DNA from: Methylobacterium sp. Leaf91
GTDB taxonomy: Bacteria; Pseudomonadota; Alphaproteobacteria; Rhizobiales; Beijerinckiaceae
DNA length: 64,000 nucleotides
Assembly: GCF_001422815.1 (NCBI RefSeq)
Contig: NZ_LMMP01000052.1
Span: 7,501 to 71,500, forward strand
Direction of reading: 5' to 3'
Part shown: positions 45,812 through 55,970 of the stretch, piece after piece
Layout of the letters: each line of letters opens with the position of its first letter
Position numbering within the stretch: the first letter of the stretch is position 1
Notes under the pieces: generated by a model
Told to the model about the DNA's origin: nothing
The model's database searches: none
What the model saw: only the letters and a program-made list of their open reading frames with translations
Program-made: the position numbers and the translations under genes

Positions 45812-47002
45812 TCACCGGTCCACCTCGCCGAACACGATGTCGAGCGTGCCGAGCACGCAGGACACGTCGGCCAGCATGTGGCCGCGGCACATCCAGTCCA
45901 TGGCCTGGAGATGGGCGAAACCCGGAGCGCGGATCTTGCAGCGGTAGGGCTTGTTGGTGCCGTCGGCCACGAGATAGACGCCGAACTCGCCCTTGGGCGC
46001 TTCGACGGCGGCGTAGACTTCGCCGGCCGGCACGTGGAAGCCCTCGGTGTAGAGTTTGAAATGATGGATCAGCGCTTCCATCGAGCGCTTCATTTCCCGG
46101 CGCGGCGGCGGTGCAAATTTACCGTCCGTGGCGGCGATCGCCCCCATTCCCGCCGGCTCGCGCAGCTTGATGCAGCACTGGCGCATGATCTTGGCCGATT
46201 CCCGCATTTCTTCCATGCGGATGACCTGCCGATCGTAGGTGTCGCCGTTCCTTCCCACGGGGACGTCGAATTCCATCTCCTCGTAGCATTCATAGGGTTG
46301 CGACTTACGCAGGTCCCACGGGATGCCGGAGCCGCGCACCATCACGCCCGAGAACCCCCAGGCCATGGCCTCGTCCACAGTGACGATGCCGATATCGACG
46401 TTGCGCTGCTTGAAGATGCGGTTCGACATGACGAGGTCGTCGAGATCGTCGACCACCTGCAGGAACGGGTCGATGAAGGCTTCGATATCGTCGATCAGCG
46501 CGGGCGGCAGGTCCTGGTGCACGCCGCCGGGCCGGAAGTAATTGGCATGGAGACGAGCACCCGACGCGCGCTCGTAGAAGATCATCAGCTTCTCACGCTC
46601 CTCGAAGCCCCAGAGCGGCGGCGTCAGTGCGCCCACATCCATGGCCTGCGTGGTGACGTTGAGGAGATGAGACAGGATGCGACCGATCTCGCAGAACAGC
46701 GTGCGGATCAGCTGAGCCCGGCGCGGCACCTGGAGCCCGAGCAACTTCTCGATGCCGAGACAGAAGGCATGCTCCTGGTTCATCGGCGAGACATAGTCGA
46801 GCCGGTCGAAATACGGCGTCGCCTGCAGGTAGGTCTTGTGCTCGATCAGCTTCTCGGTGCCGCGATGGAGCAGGCCGATATGCGGGTCGACGCGTTCGAC
46901 GATTTCGCCGTCGAGTTCCAGCACGAGACGCAGAACGCCGTGTGCCGCCGGGTGCTGCGGCCCGAAATTGATCGCGAAATTGCGGATATTGTGCTCGGTC
47001 AT
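45812..47002 (-). CDS. nuoD: NADH-quinone oxidoreductase subunit D
   Basis: The 49-kDa-type quinone-pocket subunit (396 residues), separate from Nuo[16 protein letters not shown] near the start (quinone-site His), [10 protein letters not shown] and the C-terminal DIVFGEVDR ending are standard. ATG 47002 matches homologues. Spacing to nuoC is 16 bases. Confidence 0.97.
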   Translation of the reverse strand: MTEHNIRNFAINFGPQHPAAHGVLRLVLELDGEIVERVDPHIGLLHRGTEKLIEHKTYLQATPYFDRLDYVSPMNQEHAFCLGIEKLLGLQVPRRAQLIRTLFCEIGRILSHLLNVTTQAMDVGALTPPLWGFEEREKLMIFYERASGARLHANYFRPGGVHQDLPPALIDDIEAFIDPFLQVVDDLDDLVMSNRIFKQRNVDIGIVTVDEAMAWGFSGVMVRGSGIPWDLRKSQPYECYEEMEFDVPVGRNGDTYDRQVIRMEEMRESAKIMRQCCIKLREPAGMGAIAATDGKFAPPPRREMKRSMEALIHHFKLYTEGFHVPAGEVYAAVEAPKGEFGVYLVADGTNKPYRCKIRAPGFAHLQAMDWMCRGHMLADVSCVLGTLDIVFGEVDR

Positions 47003-47018
47003 GGCCTCGCTCCGCTGC

Positions 47019-47663
47019 TCAAGCCGACTTTTTCTCATCGCCCGGGAGCACGTATTCGGTGCCCTCCCACGGCGAGAGGAAGTCGAAGTTCCGGAATTCC
47101 TGGGTCAGCTTCACCGGCTCGTACACGACACGGGCCTCGTCCTGGTCGTAGCGGACCTCGACGAAGCCGGTGAGCGGGAAGTCCTTGCGCAGGGGGTGGC
47201 CCTCGAAACCGTAATCAGTGAGCAACCGGCGCAGGTCCGGATGTCCCGAAAACAGGATTCCATACAGGTCGTAGGCTTCGCGCTCGAACCAGTTTGCCGC
47301 CGGGAACACCTCGATGACGGAGGGTACGGCGGTCTGGTCGTCGGCCTGCACCTTCACCCGGATGCGGCTGTTATGGCGCAGTGAGAGCAGGTGGTAGACC
47401 ACGTCGAAGCGCTTGGCCCGGTTGGGATAATCAACGCCGCAGATATCGATGAAGCAGCGGAACGCGCAGGTCGGGTCATCGCGCAGATAGGTGAGCGCAT
47501 AGACGATATCGCTCGCCTGAACGTTCAACGTCAGCTCACCGAAGGCGATGGCGCGCGAGACGATGGCCGGCCCGAGGGCCGCGCCCACATGGTCGCTGAG
47601 CGCCTGGAGCGAACCGTCGGCGGGGGCGGCCGTATGCGCGAGGATCGAGATGCCGTTGCTCAT
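47019..47663 (-). CDS. nuoC: NADH-quinone oxidoreductase subunit C
   Basis: The 30-kDa-type subunit (214 residues). The family signature is ERE(A)[16 protein letters not shown] followed by [16 protein letters not shown]. The subunit has no cofactor and packs against NuoD near the quinone site. Spacing to nuoB is 9 bases. The C-terminal half after PLTG is a flexible ending ([19 protein letters not shown]). Confidence 0.96.
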   Translation of the reverse strand: MSNGISILAHTAAPADGSLQALSDHVGAALGPAIVSRAIAFGELTLNVQASDIVYALTYLRDDPTCAFRCFIDICGVDYPNRAKRFDVVYHLLSLRHNSRIRVKVQADDQTAVPSVIEVFPAANWFEREAYDLYGILFSGHPDLRRLLTDYGFEGHPLRKDFPLTGFVEVRYDQDEARVVYEPVKLTQEFRNFDFLSPWEGTEYVLPGDEKKSA

Positions 47664-47672
47664 CGCGGATCC

Positions 47673-48260
47673 TCAGCGCTCGATCGTGCCGGTACGGCGG
47701 ATCTTCTTCTGGAGCAGAAGCACTCCGTAGAGTAGCGCCTCCGCCGTGGGCGGGCAGCCAGGCACGTAGATGTCCACCGGCACCACCCGGTCGCAGCCGC
47801 GCACCACCGAATAGGAATAGTGATAGTAGCCGCCGCCATTGGCGCAGGAGCCCATGGAGATCACGTAGCGGGGCTCGGGCATCTGGTCGTAGACCTTGCG
47901 CAGGGCCGGAGCCATCTTGTTGGTCAGCGTGCCGGCGACGATCATCACGTCGGATTGCCGGGGCGAACCGCGCGGAGCGAAGCCGAAGCGCTCACAATCA
48001 TACCGCGGCATCGACATCTGCATCATCTCGACGGCGCAACAGGCGAGGCCGAATGTCATCCACATCAACGAGCCGGTCCTGGCCCAATTGATGAGGTCGT
48101 CCGTCGAGGTGATCAGGAAACCACGGTCGGCGAGTTCGCTGTTGATCGACAGAAAGGTCGGATCGTCGGCGCCGATAGGGCGACCGGTATTCGGGTCGAT
48201 GATCCCTTTCGGTGCCGGTGCAACGGCAGGGATCCGGGTGATATCGGGGCTGAAGGCCAT
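47673..48260 (-). CDS. nuoB: NADH-quinone oxidoreductase subunit B
   Basis: The PSST-type subunit carrying terminal cluster N2 (195 residues). The ligands are the tandem Cys pair in [11 protein letters not shown], Cys in [14 protein letters not shown], and Cys in [16 protein letters not shown] 35-residue N-terminal extension ([16 protein letters not shown]...) precedes the conserved part. A 53-base gap separates it from nuoA. Confidence 0.97.
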   Translation of the reverse strand: MAFSPDITRIPAVAPAPKGIIDPNTGRPIGADDPTFLSINSELADRGFLITSTDDLINWARTGSLMWMTFGLACCAVEMMQMSMPRYDCERFGFAPRGSPRQSDVMIVAGTLTNKMAPALRKVYDQMPEPRYVISMGSCANGGGYYHYSYSVVRGCDRVVPVDIYVPGCPPTAEALLYGVLLLQKKIRRTGTIER

Positions 48261-48313
48261 CGGTTTCTCGGGATCAGGCTTCGGGCAATGCGATTGTCAG
48301 GTCGACGGGATAG

Positions 48314-48679
48314 TTAGTCCCATTCGAGGGCGCCCTTGCGCCACTCGTAGACGAACCCGACCGTGAGCACGCCGAGGAAGGCCATCATCGACCACATCCC
48401 GAACCAGCCGAGCTCACCGAAGGTGATCGCCCAGGGGAACAAGAATGCCACTTCCAAGTCGAAGATGATGAAAAGAATAGCAACGAGGTAGAACCGCACA
48501 TCGAACTTCATGCGGGCGTCATCGAAGGCATTGAAGCCACACTCGTAGGCCGAAAGCTTCTCCGGATCGGGGCTATTATAGGCCACGAGAAAGGGCGCCA
48601 CGAGCAACGCCACCGCAATGAAGAGCGACACGCCGATGAAGACGATGAGGGGCAGATAATCCGCCAACAGGCCTGTCAT
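48314..48679 (-). CDS. nuoA: NADH-quinone oxidoreductase subunit A
   Basis: Three-span subunit that opens the operon (121 residues). The loop [20 protein letters not shown] and [15 protein letters not shown] are diagnostic. ATG 48679 is chosen over an upstream in-frame ATG because [14 protein letters not shown] matches the family start and AGAGGTG lies 6 bases upstream. The nuo promoter must lie between here and 49.1 kb. Confidence 0.96.
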   Translation of the reverse strand: MTGLLADYLPLIVFIGVSLFIAVALLVAPFLVAYNSPDPEKLSAYECGFNAFDDARMKFDVRFYLVAILFIIFDLEVAFLFPWAITFGELGWFGMWSMMAFLGVLTVGFVYEWRKGALEWD

Positions 48680-49139
48680 GCGACACCTCTCGTGTTCGTG
48701 GCGTGCGAAACGCCTCGCGAGCGCCGGGATGGTATGGAATTGCTCCAATGCCAGACTGCGCAGGCGCGAGGCTTAGACGACCCCCTTGAGCGAAACAAGG
48801 GCGTCCTGCGTCGCACAAATCCAGGCATGACACGGAGGTATGCCAAGGATCGCATCCTTCAACACGACCGATCCGCGCAGGCCCCGCCAAGATGGGCCTC
48901 ACCGGGCCTACCGACCGGGAGTTCTGGCCGGCTTCCTGCATGGCACCGCGCCTCGCCGGACCGGGTCGATGGGCCGGGTGGAAACGAGGATACCGGGGAC
49001 ATCCAAGGTTAACGCAAAGGTAAACATGGCGCTTGGCAAGCGCTCGGAACCATAACCTTGGCCGTGAGTTCCGTTCATGTCCCACTCAGGCCGGTTGGCG
49101 TTAGGTCGTCGCAACATTCGACCTTACAGGAGACGTTTC
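48680..49139. other. Divergent spacer between nuoA and a glycosyltransferase gene
   Basis: This 460-base region should hold the nuo promoter (minus) and the glycosyltransferase promoter (plus). No clear -35/-10 pair, repeat or RNA gene could be fixed by eye. The part at about 49000-49060 is AT-richer and is the better place for the plus-strand promoter. Confidence 0.5.
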
Positions 49140-50273
49140 GTGCGCATTGCCCAGATTGCTCCGCTCTCGGAGGCCGTGCCTCCCAAGTTCTATGGCGGCA
49201 CCGAGCGCGTCGTATCGTGGATCACGGAAGAACTCGTCCGCCAGGGCCATGACGTCACGCTGTTCGCCAGCGGTGATTCCGAGACGTCGGCCAAGCTGGC
49301 GGCCTGCACGCCGGAGGGCCTTCGCCTTCTCGGCTACCGGGACCATACCGCGAGCCATCTCGCCATGCTGCACAACGTGCACAAGCGGGCCCACGAATTC
49401 GACGTGCTGCACTTTCACATCGATCTGCTTCAGTATCCGATGTTCGAAGATCTTTACCATAAGTGCGTGACGACCATGCATGGCCGCCTCGACGTGCCTG
49501 ATTTCATGCCGGTCTACCGTACCTTCACGGGCATGCCGCTGGTGTCGATTTCCGACAATCAGCGTGAACCGATGCCTTCCAACTCGAACTGGCAGTCGAC
49601 GATCCATCACGGCCTGCCGGCCGAGAACTGCCCGTATTACCCGGACGCCAAAGGTGGCTATCTCGCCTTCCTCGGTCGCATCTCTCCGGAGAAGCGCCCC
49701 GACCGCGCGATTCAGATGGCGATCCAGTCCGGCGTGAAGCTCAAGATCGCCGCGAAGGTCGATAAGGCAGACCAGGATTACTGGGATGAGGTCATCGAGC
49801 CGATGATCCATCACCCGCTCGTCGAGTTCATCGGCGAGATCAACGAAGAACAGAAGAAGGACTTCCTCGGCAACGCGCTGGCGCTGGCCTTCCCGATCGA
49901 CTGGCCGGAGCCTTTCGGCCTCGTCATGATCGAGGCGATGTCGGCCGGCACTCCGGTCATCGCGTTCCGCAACGGCTCGGTTCCCGAAGTCATCGCCGAC
50001 GGCGTCAGCGGTGTCCTTTGCGACACGATGGATGATGCCATCGCGGCCGTGCACAAGGTGAAGACCATGAGCCGCGCCGGTGTCCGTCGCCACTTCGAGA
50101 CCCAGTTCACCGCCGAGTGCATGGTGAAGAAGTACGTGGCGGTCTACGAGCAGTTGATCGCGGGTCAGCCCAACGTGATCACGATGCCGCATGCGGGCGC
50201 CTTCACTCCGCATTATGGCGACTTGAACGGTTCGGCCCGCCCCTCGCTCTCAGCCGCGGCGATGCCCGCCTGA
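49140..50273 (+). CDS. Family 4 glycosyltransferase
   Basis: A GT-B enzyme of family GT4 (377 residues). PPKFYGGTERVVSWITEELV near the start is the glycine-rich acceptor-side loop; YLAFLGRISPEKRPDRAI opens the donor domain; PEPFGLVMIEAMSAGTPV carries the E-X7-E nucleotide-sugar motif. Start GTG 49140 has CAGGAGA 8 bases upstream. It lies directly before an amylo-alpha-1,6-glucosidase gene, a pairing common in Rhizobiales, so a role in glucan or compatible-solute metabolism is likely but not proven. A hairpin terminator follows. Confidence 0.9.
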   Translation: MRIAQIAPLSEAVPPKFYGGTERVVSWITEELVRQGHDVTLFASGDSETSAKLAACTPEGLRLLGYRDHTASHLAMLHNVHKRAHEFDVLHFHIDLLQYPMFEDLYHKCVTTMHGRLDVPDFMPVYRTFTGMPLVSISDNQREPMPSNSNWQSTIHHGLPAENCPYYPDAKGGYLAFLGRISPEKRPDRAIQMAIQSGVKLKIAAKVDKADQDYWDEVIEPMIHHPLVEFIGEINEEQKKDFLGNALALAFPIDWPEPFGLVMIEAMSAGTPVIAFRNGSVPEVIADGVSGVLCDTMDDAIAAVHKVKTMSRAGVRRHFETQFTAECMVKKYVAVYEQLIAGQPNVITMPHAGAFTPHYGDLNGSARPSLSAAAMPA

Positions 50274-50286
50274 AAATCTCTAGCGA

Positions 50287-50314
50287 AAGGCTGATGCCAT
50301 CGGGCATCAGCCTT
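50287..50314 (+). terminator. Perfect hairpin after the GT4 gene
   Basis: AAGGCTGATGCC / GGCATCAGCCTT form a 12-bp perfect stem with an ATCG loop. Only a short weak T-run follows, so it may be rho-assisted or only a 3' stabilising hairpin. Confidence 0.6.
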
Positions 50315-50370
50315 GCTAACCTTCCGCGTATCGGTGCCGCTTCGAGCGGATCCGCCGAGACCGGTTCCAG

Positions 50371-50409
50371 AAGGCCGCCGAGTCGCCTGGTCGCGATCGG
50401 CGGCCTTTT
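50371..50409 (+). terminator. Probable rho-independent terminator
   Basis: AAGGCCGCCGA / TCGGCGGCCTT form an 11-bp stem followed by TTTTG. It lies between the GT4 gene and the amylo-alpha-1,6-glucosidase gene, so these two are not necessarily one transcript. Confidence 0.6.
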
Positions 50410-50562
50410 GATTCGCGGGCTACGATCGAGCGTATCGGGCCGAAACGCATGGCCGCGTTTCATGCGAGTCCGAACTTAAACAATGATCTGCGGCATCGGG
50501 CCGGGTATGGCTTCGCCTCGATGCTGCAGGTCCGGCAGCCCACTTCCCGGAGACGTTCAGGC

Positions 50563-52896
50563 ATGGCGGCGAACACTTCCACGGCGACGACACAGGACGG
50601 TTCCAGCGCGAATGGCCTGGGGCAAGGCTTCCAGGATGCCGACGCGGTGCTGCCGCAATATCATATCGAGGCGCAGACCTCGCTGGTGGAGCGTCCCTTG
50701 CGCTCGCTGAAGTACGGAGAGGCCTTCGCCGTCCTCGACAGCTACGGCGATATCGGCGTGCTGCCTGGGCCAGAAGGCCTGTATTTCCAGGATACCCGCT
50801 ACCTCTCGCGCCTCGGCTTCACCATCGAGGAGCAGCGGCCACTCCTCCTCTCCTCGGTGATGCAGGACGATAACGGTGCGCTGAGCGTCGACATGACGAC
50901 GCCCGACATCCGCATCGACGCGCACGACGAGACCACGATCCCGCGCGAGTTGATCGCGATCGAGCGTACCAAGTTCCTGTTCAAGGGGGCCTGCTACGAC
51001 CGGATCGGCCTGCGCAATTACGATTCTCGGCATTGGAAGCTGAAGATCGGCATCACCTTCGACGCCGATTACCGCGACCTGTTCGAGGTGCGCGGAATGG
51101 ACCGTCCCATCCGGGGCAAGCGTAGCGTCCAGGTGGCGAGCGAGACCGAGGTCCAGTTCCGCTATGTCGGTCTCGACGAGGTGGTCCGCACCACGAGCCT
51201 GCATTTCGGGCCGAAGCCGAAACATATCGAGCCGGGCCGGGCCGAGTTCGAAGTCTCGCTGCCCCCTGGCGGCCGGACGTCGCTGTTCATCCGCGTGGTC
51301 TGTGAATCGCACCGCGCCTTCACCAGTGCCCCGGCCGCCGAAAAGGTGGGCGAGGATGCAGCCGCCGGTCTGTCGCAGGCGGCGGGCAGCGGAGCCGGAG
51401 CACGTCACCCGAAGGGTCTCGGCGAAGGTGTGATCTTCGCCCGCGCCTATCGCGACGCGCGCCGGGACCTGCGCCAGCTCACCGCCGGGATCACCACGAT
51501 CATCTCGTCGAACGACCAGTTCAACGAAGCGGCCTGCCGCGCCACCGCGGACCTCTACATGCTGGCGAGCCGCACGCCCGAGGGAATCTACCCCTTCGCC
51601 GGCATCCCCTGGTACTCCACCGTGTTCGGCCGCGACGGCATCATCACCGCGATGATGGCCCTCTGGATCGACCCGAATTTCGCCAAGGGCGTCCTGCGCT
51701 ACTTGGCTTCGACCCAGGCGAAGGCCGTGGACCCCGCCGCCGATGCCCAGCCGGGCAAGGTGCTACACGAGACCCGGCGCGGCGAGATGGCGATGCTCGG
51801 CGAAGTGCCGTTCCGCCACTATTACGGCACGATCGACGGCACGCCGCTCTTCGTCATGCTGGCCTATGAGTATTATGCCGTCACCGGCGACCGGGAGACC
51901 ATTGCGCGGATCTGGCCGGCCCTCGAACTCGCCGTCGAATGGATGAACAAGTACGGCGACCGGGACGGCGACGGTTTCGTCGAATACGCCCGCGACACCG
52001 ACAAGGGCCTGGAGAACCAGGGCTGGAAAGACAGCCACGATTCGATCTTCCACACCGACGGACAGCTCGCAAAGGGGCCGATCGCTCTGTGTGAGGTCCA
52101 GGGTTACGTCTATGCCGCCAAGAACGGCATGGCCAAACTCGCGACCTTGCTCGGCCATGACGCTCTCGCCACCCGCCTCGGAGACGAGGCCCGGCACCTG
52201 CGTGAGAATTTCGACAAAGCATTCTGGTGCGAGGAGATCGGCACCTACGCGCTGGCCCTAGACGGAGCGAAGAAGCAATGCGCCGTGCGCTCGTCCAATG
52301 CCGGCCATGCCCTCTTCACCGGCATCGCCCTGCCGGAGCGGGCCGCCAGTGTTGCCGGCAATCTTCTGTCGAAGGACGGGTTCAACGGTTGGGGCGTGCG
52401 GACCATCGCGCGTGGTGAGGCCCGCTATAATCCGATGTCGTATCATAACGGCTCGATCTGGCCGCACGACAACGCCATGGTGGCGATGGGCCTCGCTCGC
52501 TACGACTTGAAGCCCGAAGCGTCGCGCATCTTCCAGGGCATGTTCGATACTGCGCTCTACCAGGACCAGAAGCGCCTGCCGGAGCTGTTCTGCGGCTTCA
52601 TGCGGCGCAACCAGCGCGGACCGGTCTCTTACCCTGTGGCCTGCTCGCCCCAGGCCTGGGCCGCGGCGGCACCCTTCGCCTTCCTCTCCGCCTGTATCGG
52701 CCTGGAGATCCAGCACGACCGCAACCGCATCCGGCTCCGCAACCCCACCCTGCCGGACTTCCTCGAAGGCGTCTCGATCTTCAACCTCAAGCTGGGCGAA
52801 TCGCGGATCGACCTGCGTGTCCAGCGCTACGGAAGCGATGTCACGGTCAACGTGCTCAGGCGTGTCGGCGACGCGCAGGTGTCGGTGGTGAAGTAA
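50563..52896 (+). CDS. Amylo-alpha-1,6-glucosidase (glycogen debranching type)
   Basis: A 777-residue enzyme with an N-terminal GDE-like beta-domain (about residues 40-330, SYGDIGVLPGPEGLYFQDTR) and a C-terminal (alpha/alpha)6-barrel (about 350-740) of the glycogen-debranching GH133/GDE_C type. PFAGIPWYSTVFGRDGIITA is the signature region with the catalytic acid, and QGWKDSHDSIF and SYHNGSIWPHDNA hold further active-site residues. It removes alpha-1,6 glucosyl branches from glucans. ATG 50563 has GGAGA 8 bases upstream; the frame extends 38 codons further. Cytosolic, no signal peptide. Confidence 0.93.
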   Translation: MAANTSTATTQDGSSANGLGQGFQDADAVLPQYHIEAQTSLVERPLRSLKYGEAFAVLDSYGDIGVLPGPEGLYFQDTRYLSRLGFTIEEQRPLLLSSVMQDDNGALSVDMTTPDIRIDAHDETTIPRELIAIERTKFLFKGACYDRIGLRNYDSRHWKLKIGITFDADYRDLFEVRGMDRPIRGKRSVQVASETEVQFRYVGLDEVVRTTSLHFGPKPKHIEPGRAEFEVSLPPGGRTSLFIRVVCESHRAFTSAPAAEKVGEDAAAGLSQAAGSGAGARHPKGLGEGVIFARAYRDARRDLRQLTAGITTIISSNDQFNEAACRATADLYMLASRTPEGIYPFAGIPWYSTVFGRDGIITAMMALWIDPNFAKGVLRYLASTQAKAVDPAADAQPGKVLHETRRGEMAMLGEVPFRHYYGTIDGTPLFVMLAYEYYAVTGDRETIARIWPALELAVEWMNKYGDRDGDGFVEYARDTDKGLENQGWKDSHDSIFHTDGQLAKGPIALCEVQGYVYAAKNGMAKLATLLGHDALATRLGDEARHLRENFDKAFWCEEIGTYALALDGAKKQCAVRSSNAGHALFTGIALPERAASVAGNLLSKDGFNGWGVRTIARGEARYNPMSYHNGSIWPHDNAMVAMGLARYDLKPEASRIFQGMFDTALYQDQKRLPELFCGFMRRNQRGPVSYPVACSPQAWAAAAPFAFLSACIGLEIQHDRNRIRLRNPTLPDFLEGVSIFNLKLGESRIDLRVQRYGSDVTVNVLRRVGDAQVSVVK

Positions 52897-52988
52897 CCCT
52901 CGGGGGCGGTTCACACGCCGCCCCTCCCCTCTCCGCGGATGCAAAGCCGTGCCGAATCACGGGATACCGTGAGTGGCCACGAGGCGAT

Positions 52989-53023
52989 AAAAAAGCCGCT
53001 TCCCGGATCGGGAAGCGGCTTTC
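52989..53023. terminator. Bidirectional terminator
   Basis: AAAAGCCGCTTCCC / GGGAAGCGGCTTT pair around a short loop, with an A-tract on the left. It ends the plus-strand amylo-glucosidase transcript and, more strongly, the minus-strand infC transcript. Confidence 0.85.
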
Positions 53024-53059
53024 AATGTTCTCAAGTCCAGTCAAGGGACGGAAAGCGTC

Positions 53060-53602
53060 TCAGCGCGGCGCCAGGATCATGATCATCTGGCGGCCTTCGA
53101 GCATCGGCTCGCTTTCCACCTTGGCGATTTCCTGGGTCTCGTTCTTCACCCGCTCCAGCAGGCGCAGGCCGATATCCTGGTGAGCCATCTCACGGCCGCG
53201 GAAGCGCAGGGTGACCTTCACCTTGTCGCCTTCCTCGAAGAACCGGATGACGGCCTTCATCTTGGTGTCGTAATCGTGCTTGTCGATGCCGGGGCGGAGC
53301 TTGATCTCCTTGACCTCGACCGTCTTCTGCTTCTTACGGGCCTCGTTCTGCTTCTTCTGTTCGTTGAAGCGGAAGCGGCCGTAATCGAGCAGCTTACAGA
53401 CGGGAGGAACGGAGTTCGGCGCGATCTCCACGAGATCGAGGCCCGCCTCTTCGGCGAGGGCCAACGCGTCGAAGAAGGCGACGACACCGCGGTTCTGCCC
53501 GGTATCATCGATGAGCTGCACTTCGCGGACGCCACGGATGTCCCTGTTGGCGCGCGGCCCGTCCTTCTGCGGGGCCGGCATGGCTCTCATTGGTCTACGA
53601 AT
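53060..53602 (-). CDS. infC: Translation initiation factor IF-3 (ATT start)
   Basis: Initiation factor that keeps 30S subunits free and rejects non-canonical start codons (180 residues). The N-domain has [18 protein letters not shown] and [11 protein letters not shown](N)E, and the C-domain [17 protein letters not shown] and FRGREMAHQ. No ATG fits: the conserved N-terminus begins two to four residues before MRAMPAPQ. An ATT at 53602 stands 9 bases after GAGGAG, whereas the first in-frame ATG lies 21 bases from that site. IF-3 genes often start with AUU, which lets IF-3 repress its own synthesis. rpmI is not adjacent, unlike in E. coli. Confidence 0.93.
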   Translation of the reverse strand: MRRPMRAMPAPQKDGPRANRDIRGVREVQLIDDTGQNRGVVAFFDALALAEEAGLDLVEIAPNSVPPVCKLLDYGRFRFNEQKKQNEARKKQKTVEVKEIKLRPGIDKHDYDTKMKAVIRFFEEGDKVKVTLRFRGREMAHQDIGLRLLERVKNETQEIAKVESEPMLEGRQMIMILAPR

Positions 53603-53611
53603 GGCTTCAAT

Positions 53612-53617
53612 CTCCTC
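53612..53617 (-). promoter_or_regulatory. Ribosome binding site deciding the infC start
   Basis: GAGGAG on the minus strand, 9 bases before an ATT codon at 53602. Its position supports the non-canonical start of IF-3. Confidence 0.75.
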
Positions 53618-53770
53618 GTGAACGACGAAACGGCAGCCTGCGGACATCGCCCCGAGGGCTAGACCTGGCCACCAATCGCTCCGGCAATCCGGTTGCGGAC
53701 ACCATGTCCGAACTGCGTCCCGTGTCAACAGGCTCGAACCGCTTTGGTTCACGAACCCGTCGATACGGCA

Positions 53771-55036
53771 TCATCGCGCGCGGCCCGCAAGGAGCTCCGC
53801 ATAGATGTCCAAAGTGGCGCCCACCATGCCGTCGAGGGAGAAATGCGCTTCCACATGCGCACGTCCCCGGCGGGTCATGGCGTCCCGCGCACTGGCCCCG
53901 AGATTCAGCGCCTCGAGCAAGGCCTCTGCCAGGGCCGGTGCGTCGCCTGGAGGCACGCGCCAGCCGGTGCGCTGCGCGGCGGGCACTTCCGGCGGGGCAA
54001 GCACCGTTTCGGGCACCGCGCCGAGATCCGAGACCACCACTGGAGTTCCGAGGGCCTGGGCCTCCACGGCCGAACGCCCGAATGCCTCGGGCTCCACGGA
54101 GGGGACGGCCACCACCGAGGCCGCCCGGAAGGCGGCCGGCATGTCGGTGCAATGACCGACCCGCAGCACGATATCGCGGAGTCCGCGGGCCTCGATCAGC
54201 GCATCGAGCTCACGTTCGTAGGCAGAGCGACCCTGCGGGTCTCCGGCCAGGATGAAGGCGACATCGGCGACACCCCGGTCCCGCAGGACGGATGCCGCTT
54301 CGATCAGCACGCGCTGGCCCTTCCAGGCCGTCAGCCGGGCGGCGAGAAGAACAACGCGCTGGTGCGGGGCGACCCCCCAGGATCGGCGCAGGGCCTCGAC
54401 GCGCGCCGGTGCCACGGCGCCGGGCGAGAACTGGGCGAGGTCGGTACCGCGATGGACGACCCGCACGCGGTCACCGGCCTGCTCGGGATGAAGCATCCGG
54501 ATGAGGTCGGCGGTGTAGTGGGAATTGGCGATGACCACGTCGCCCCGCGCCATGACCGAATTGTAGAGCACCTTCACCCCGGTCCGGCCGGAATAACTGC
54601 CGTGATAGGTGGTCACGTAGGGGATCTTCAGCCGTCGTACCGCCCCGAGCGCCACCCAGGCGGGGGCACGTGAGCGGGCATGGACGATCTGAACCCCCTC
54701 GCGCCGGCACAGGCTGGCGAGGCGACCGATATTCACGGCCATGGCGAGGGGATTCTTGGAGGCCGCCGGAAAGGGAAGCCAGGTTCCACCCTTGGCCTGC
54801 ATCTCGCCGACGAGCCGCCCGCCTTCCGTCGCCACCAGGGCACGGGCCCCGACGGCGGCCAATGCCGCTGCTACATCCACCGTCGTACGCTCCGCGCCGC
54901 CGGCATCGAGGGCAGGAATGATCTGCAGGATCGTTGCGCCCGCCAGAGGCTGGATGTCACCGGGAAAGCCTGCGCCCGACCGCTCGCCGCCGTTCACTCC
55001 AGTGATCCTTTTCGGAACCGGAGACACGACGGACAT
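53771..55036 (-). CDS. Family 4 glycosyltransferase
   Basis: GT4 enzyme of 421 residues. ATILQIIPALDAGGAERTT is the glycine-rich loop of the N-domain; HARSRAPAWVALGAVRRL follows; the C-domain has LLAARLTAWKGQRVLI and EAFGRSAVEAQALGTP with the E-X7-E motif. Such enzymes build lipopolysaccharide or exopolysaccharide; no other polysaccharide genes are close, so the acceptor is unknown. The start is ATG 55036 on homology, with a weak ribosome binding site; the first ~30 residues are poorly conserved. It overlaps no plus-strand gene. Confidence 0.9.
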   Translation of the reverse strand: MSVVSPVPKRITGVNGGERSGAGFPGDIQPLAGATILQIIPALDAGGAERTTVDVAAALAAVGARALVATEGGRLVGEMQAKGGTWLPFPAASKNPLAMAVNIGRLASLCRREGVQIVHARSRAPAWVALGAVRRLKIPYVTTYHGSYSGRTGVKVLYNSVMARGDVVIANSHYTADLIRMLHPEQAGDRVRVVHRGTDLAQFSPGAVAPARVEALRRSWGVAPHQRVVLLAARLTAWKGQRVLIEAASVLRDRGVADVAFILAGDPQGRSAYERELDALIEARGLRDIVLRVGHCTDMPAAFRAASVVAVPSVEPEAFGRSAVEAQALGTPVVVSDLGAVPETVLAPPEVPAAQRTGWRVPPGDAPALAEALLEALNLGASARDAMTRRGRAHVEAHFSLDGMVGATLDIYAELLAGRAR

Positions 55037-55174
55037 TGGTTTTCGGCGCAGGCCCGGTATTCGTCTCGTGTCTCGATCATGGTCTCCAGCATCGGGGGCA
55101 CGCTTTACGTCTCGGTAAACGAAAAGCGACTCCGAGGCATTCAATTCTCGTTTTCTTCGGATTACGGATGAAGC

Positions 55175-55954
55175 ATGGATTTCGCGACCCGCCAGAACCC
55201 GATCTTCATCTCGGTTGGAGAGGGAGACGCCGCGCGCCGCATCGCGATACGGATCCGCGAGGGGGACGGGCCTCCGCTCGTCTGGCTCGGGGGATTCCGA
55301 TCTGACATGGGGGCGACCAAGGCGACAGTCCTCGACGCTTGGGCGCGGGACCACGGCCGTGCCCTCATCCGGTTCGACTATACCGGACATGGAGAATCGG
55401 AAGGCGAGTTCGCCGCCTCGACCATCTCCACATGGCTGGAAGACGCCATGGCGGTGCTGGACGCGACCGTGACGAGGCCACCGATCCTCATCGGTTCGTC
55501 GATGGGGGGCTGGATCGCCTGTCTGGTCGCGCGAGCCCGAGCATTGCGCGGCGACGCCGCACCGGCCGGAATGGTGTTGATCGCACCGGCCGTCGATTTC
55601 ACCGAGACGCTGATGTGGGAGCGTTTCCCGCCGGAGATCCGCGCGACGATGGAACGGGACGGCGTCTGGTGGCGGGCGACGGAATACGGACCCGACCCGG
55701 TCCCCACCACCATGTCGCTGATCGAGGACGGACGCCGGCACCTGCTGCTCGATGCGCCGATCGATCCGGGCTGCCCCATCCACATCCTGCAGGGCATGAA
55801 GGACCAGGATGTGCCTTACGAACACGCGATCGCGACGGTGGGCCGGCTGCCAGCCGCCGGCACAATCCTCACCCTCATCGCCGATGGTGACCACCGGCTG
55901 TCTCGTCCGCAGGATCTAGCCCGGCTGACGGCAGCGGTGGCCGAGATCGCCTGA
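55175..55954 (+). CDS. Alpha/beta hydrolase (ABHD10-like)
   Basis: A 259-residue serine hydrolase. The nucleophile elbow is GSSMGG (IGSSMGGWIA); RFDYTGHGESEG is the oxyanion-side loop; the catalytic Asp is in QGMKDQDVPYEHA and the His in DGDHRLSRPQD. The layout resembles mitochondrial ABHD10 and bacterial carboxylesterases; the substrate is unknown. The start ATG 55175 has no strong site. It is divergent from the glycosyltransferase gene and convergent with the DUF1150 gene. Confidence 0.88.
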   Translation: MDFATRQNPIFISVGEGDAARRIAIRIREGDGPPLVWLGGFRSDMGATKATVLDAWARDHGRALIRFDYTGHGESEGEFAASTISTWLEDAMAVLDATVTRPPILIGSSMGGWIACLVARARALRGDAAPAGMVLIAPAVDFTETLMWERFPPEIRATMERDGVWWRATEYGPDPVPTTMSLIEDGRRHLLLDAPIDPGCPIHILQGMKDQDVPYEHAIATVGRLPAAGTILTLIADGDHRLSRPQDLARLTAAVAEIA

Positions 55955-55970
55955 GCGCCCCCTTTGCGCC

